Position numbers and translations under genes: made by a program. A stretch of 64,000 bases of DNA from Symsagittifera roscoffensis (taxonomy: Eukaryota > Xenacoelomorpha > Acoela > Convolutidae): positions 80,948,751 through 81,012,750 of the forward strand of contig NC_087062.1 in the NCBI RefSeq assembly GCF_963678635.1, read 5' to 3'. Below, one piece after another: positions 63,447 to 64,000 of the stretch (position 1 is its first letter; every line of letters starts with the position of its first letter). The notes below the pieces were generated by a model. That model did no database searches. It worked only from the letters and a program-made list of their open reading frames with translations, and was not told where the DNA came from.

Positions 63447-64000
63447 TCAAAAGTCTATCAAGACTTAAGGCTGAAATAATTGAAGCTAGAGTTTAACAAA
63501 TTAAAAACATATCAAAAAGGTGTCAATCATAAATTGTTCGAGAAATTTGAAGAGCTCTAAGGCAATCTATTTTTGAAAATCGAATTTTCTTTCGGAGGAA
63601 ATTGAACGAATTTATCTTCTTTTGGTATCAAAATTATGCGAAGCTCATCTTTGCGTCTGCATTGAAATTATCTGAGTATAATGATGAACCGATGAAAAAC
63701 TCAATCTTCCGGTGCTCAACAAAGTGTGTTTTCTGAAGATGAATCAAATGCTTCCTCCCGCCCCCAAAATTTGCTGCAAATTGTTGAGTTTTGTTTTTTG
63801 AAATAGATTTTTTTCGCACTTCGTGCTAGGAAAACTGTTCTCAGAAAACTTTGTTCTCGGCACACTCAATTTTTTTTAAAGCATCTATTCGCATTGGTAC
63901 TACTATAGACGACATAACTAAACGAACTCATTGATACGTTAAACATGAACTTTAAATTACCTTGACCTCTAAGTTCCTTTTTCTAAAATTCATTTGATAA
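63447..64000. other. AT-rich, nothing recognised
   Basis: No long ORF, RNA gene or repeat seen. Confidence 0.5.

Noticed and set aside
1-64000. CRISPR arrays, rRNA or bacterial operons
   Set aside because: No regularly spaced repeats or rRNA-like sequence; spliced host gene and retroelements show a eukaryotic locus.

Overview
This is a eukaryotic, metazoan window. The only ordinary host gene recognised is at the right end (60861-62544): a spliced IFT52 gene (intraflagellar transport, cilia) with three short introns of 67, 70 and 137 bp. A second possible coding exon on the minus strand (63039-63446) was not identified. Short introns and a TTTATTTCAG acceptor 8 nt before the IFT52 ATG would suit a compact-genome animal that may use trans-splicing, such as a nematode, but the sequence alone does not fix the phylum.

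Nearly everything else is mobile DNA, dominated by three copies of a very large Ty3/gypsy-like LTR retrotransposon type. (1) P1, plus strand, is cut in two: 1-5180 and 31031-38290, ending in its 3' LTR (37393-38290). (2) M, minus strand, 5181-31030, is inserted inside P1's second ORF and explains the split. It is about 25.85 kb with two ~884 bp LTRs (about 2% different by eye), an 18-nt primer binding site matching the 3' end of a tRNA-Asn, a 3.1 kb leader, ORF1, gag, protease, RT-RNase H, integrase, and a further ~8.8 kb ORF. M itself carries a 1433-bp 5'-truncated non-LTR element (13931-15363) with a perfect 14-bp target duplication. (3) P2, plus strand, 42749-60803, is a deleted relative of P1 whose 3' LTR ends 57 bp upstream of the IFT52 start codon.

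The unusual biology is the gene content shared by all three copies. Pol ends, after the integrase, in a domain that reads as a TARG1/OARD1-like macrodomain (ADP-ribose binding fold). After a non-coding gap with a conserved TTTTCAG acceptor comes an enormous ORF in the env position (about 2900-2950 codons). It contains coiled coil, an SGNH/GDSL hydrolase domain with its catalytic blocks, a second Rossmann-like segment with a G-x-N-D-H motif, and a long C-terminal part of unknown function. Both families also repeat the 3' polypurine tract motif GTCCGGGGAGT inside pol in more than one reading frame.

Between P1 and P2 (38291-43508) lies a scrambled zone. It holds a decayed fragment of an RT-associated protein, a 2.4 kb tandem duplication, two 5'-truncated LTR copies, a gag/late-ORF chimera, short palindromic repeats, and two small scrambled pieces of IFT52. 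All three large elements are broken by stops, frameshifts or deletions, so none looks autonomous now; the conserved architecture in two diverged families argues that the extra ORF and the macrodomain were functional parts of the element.
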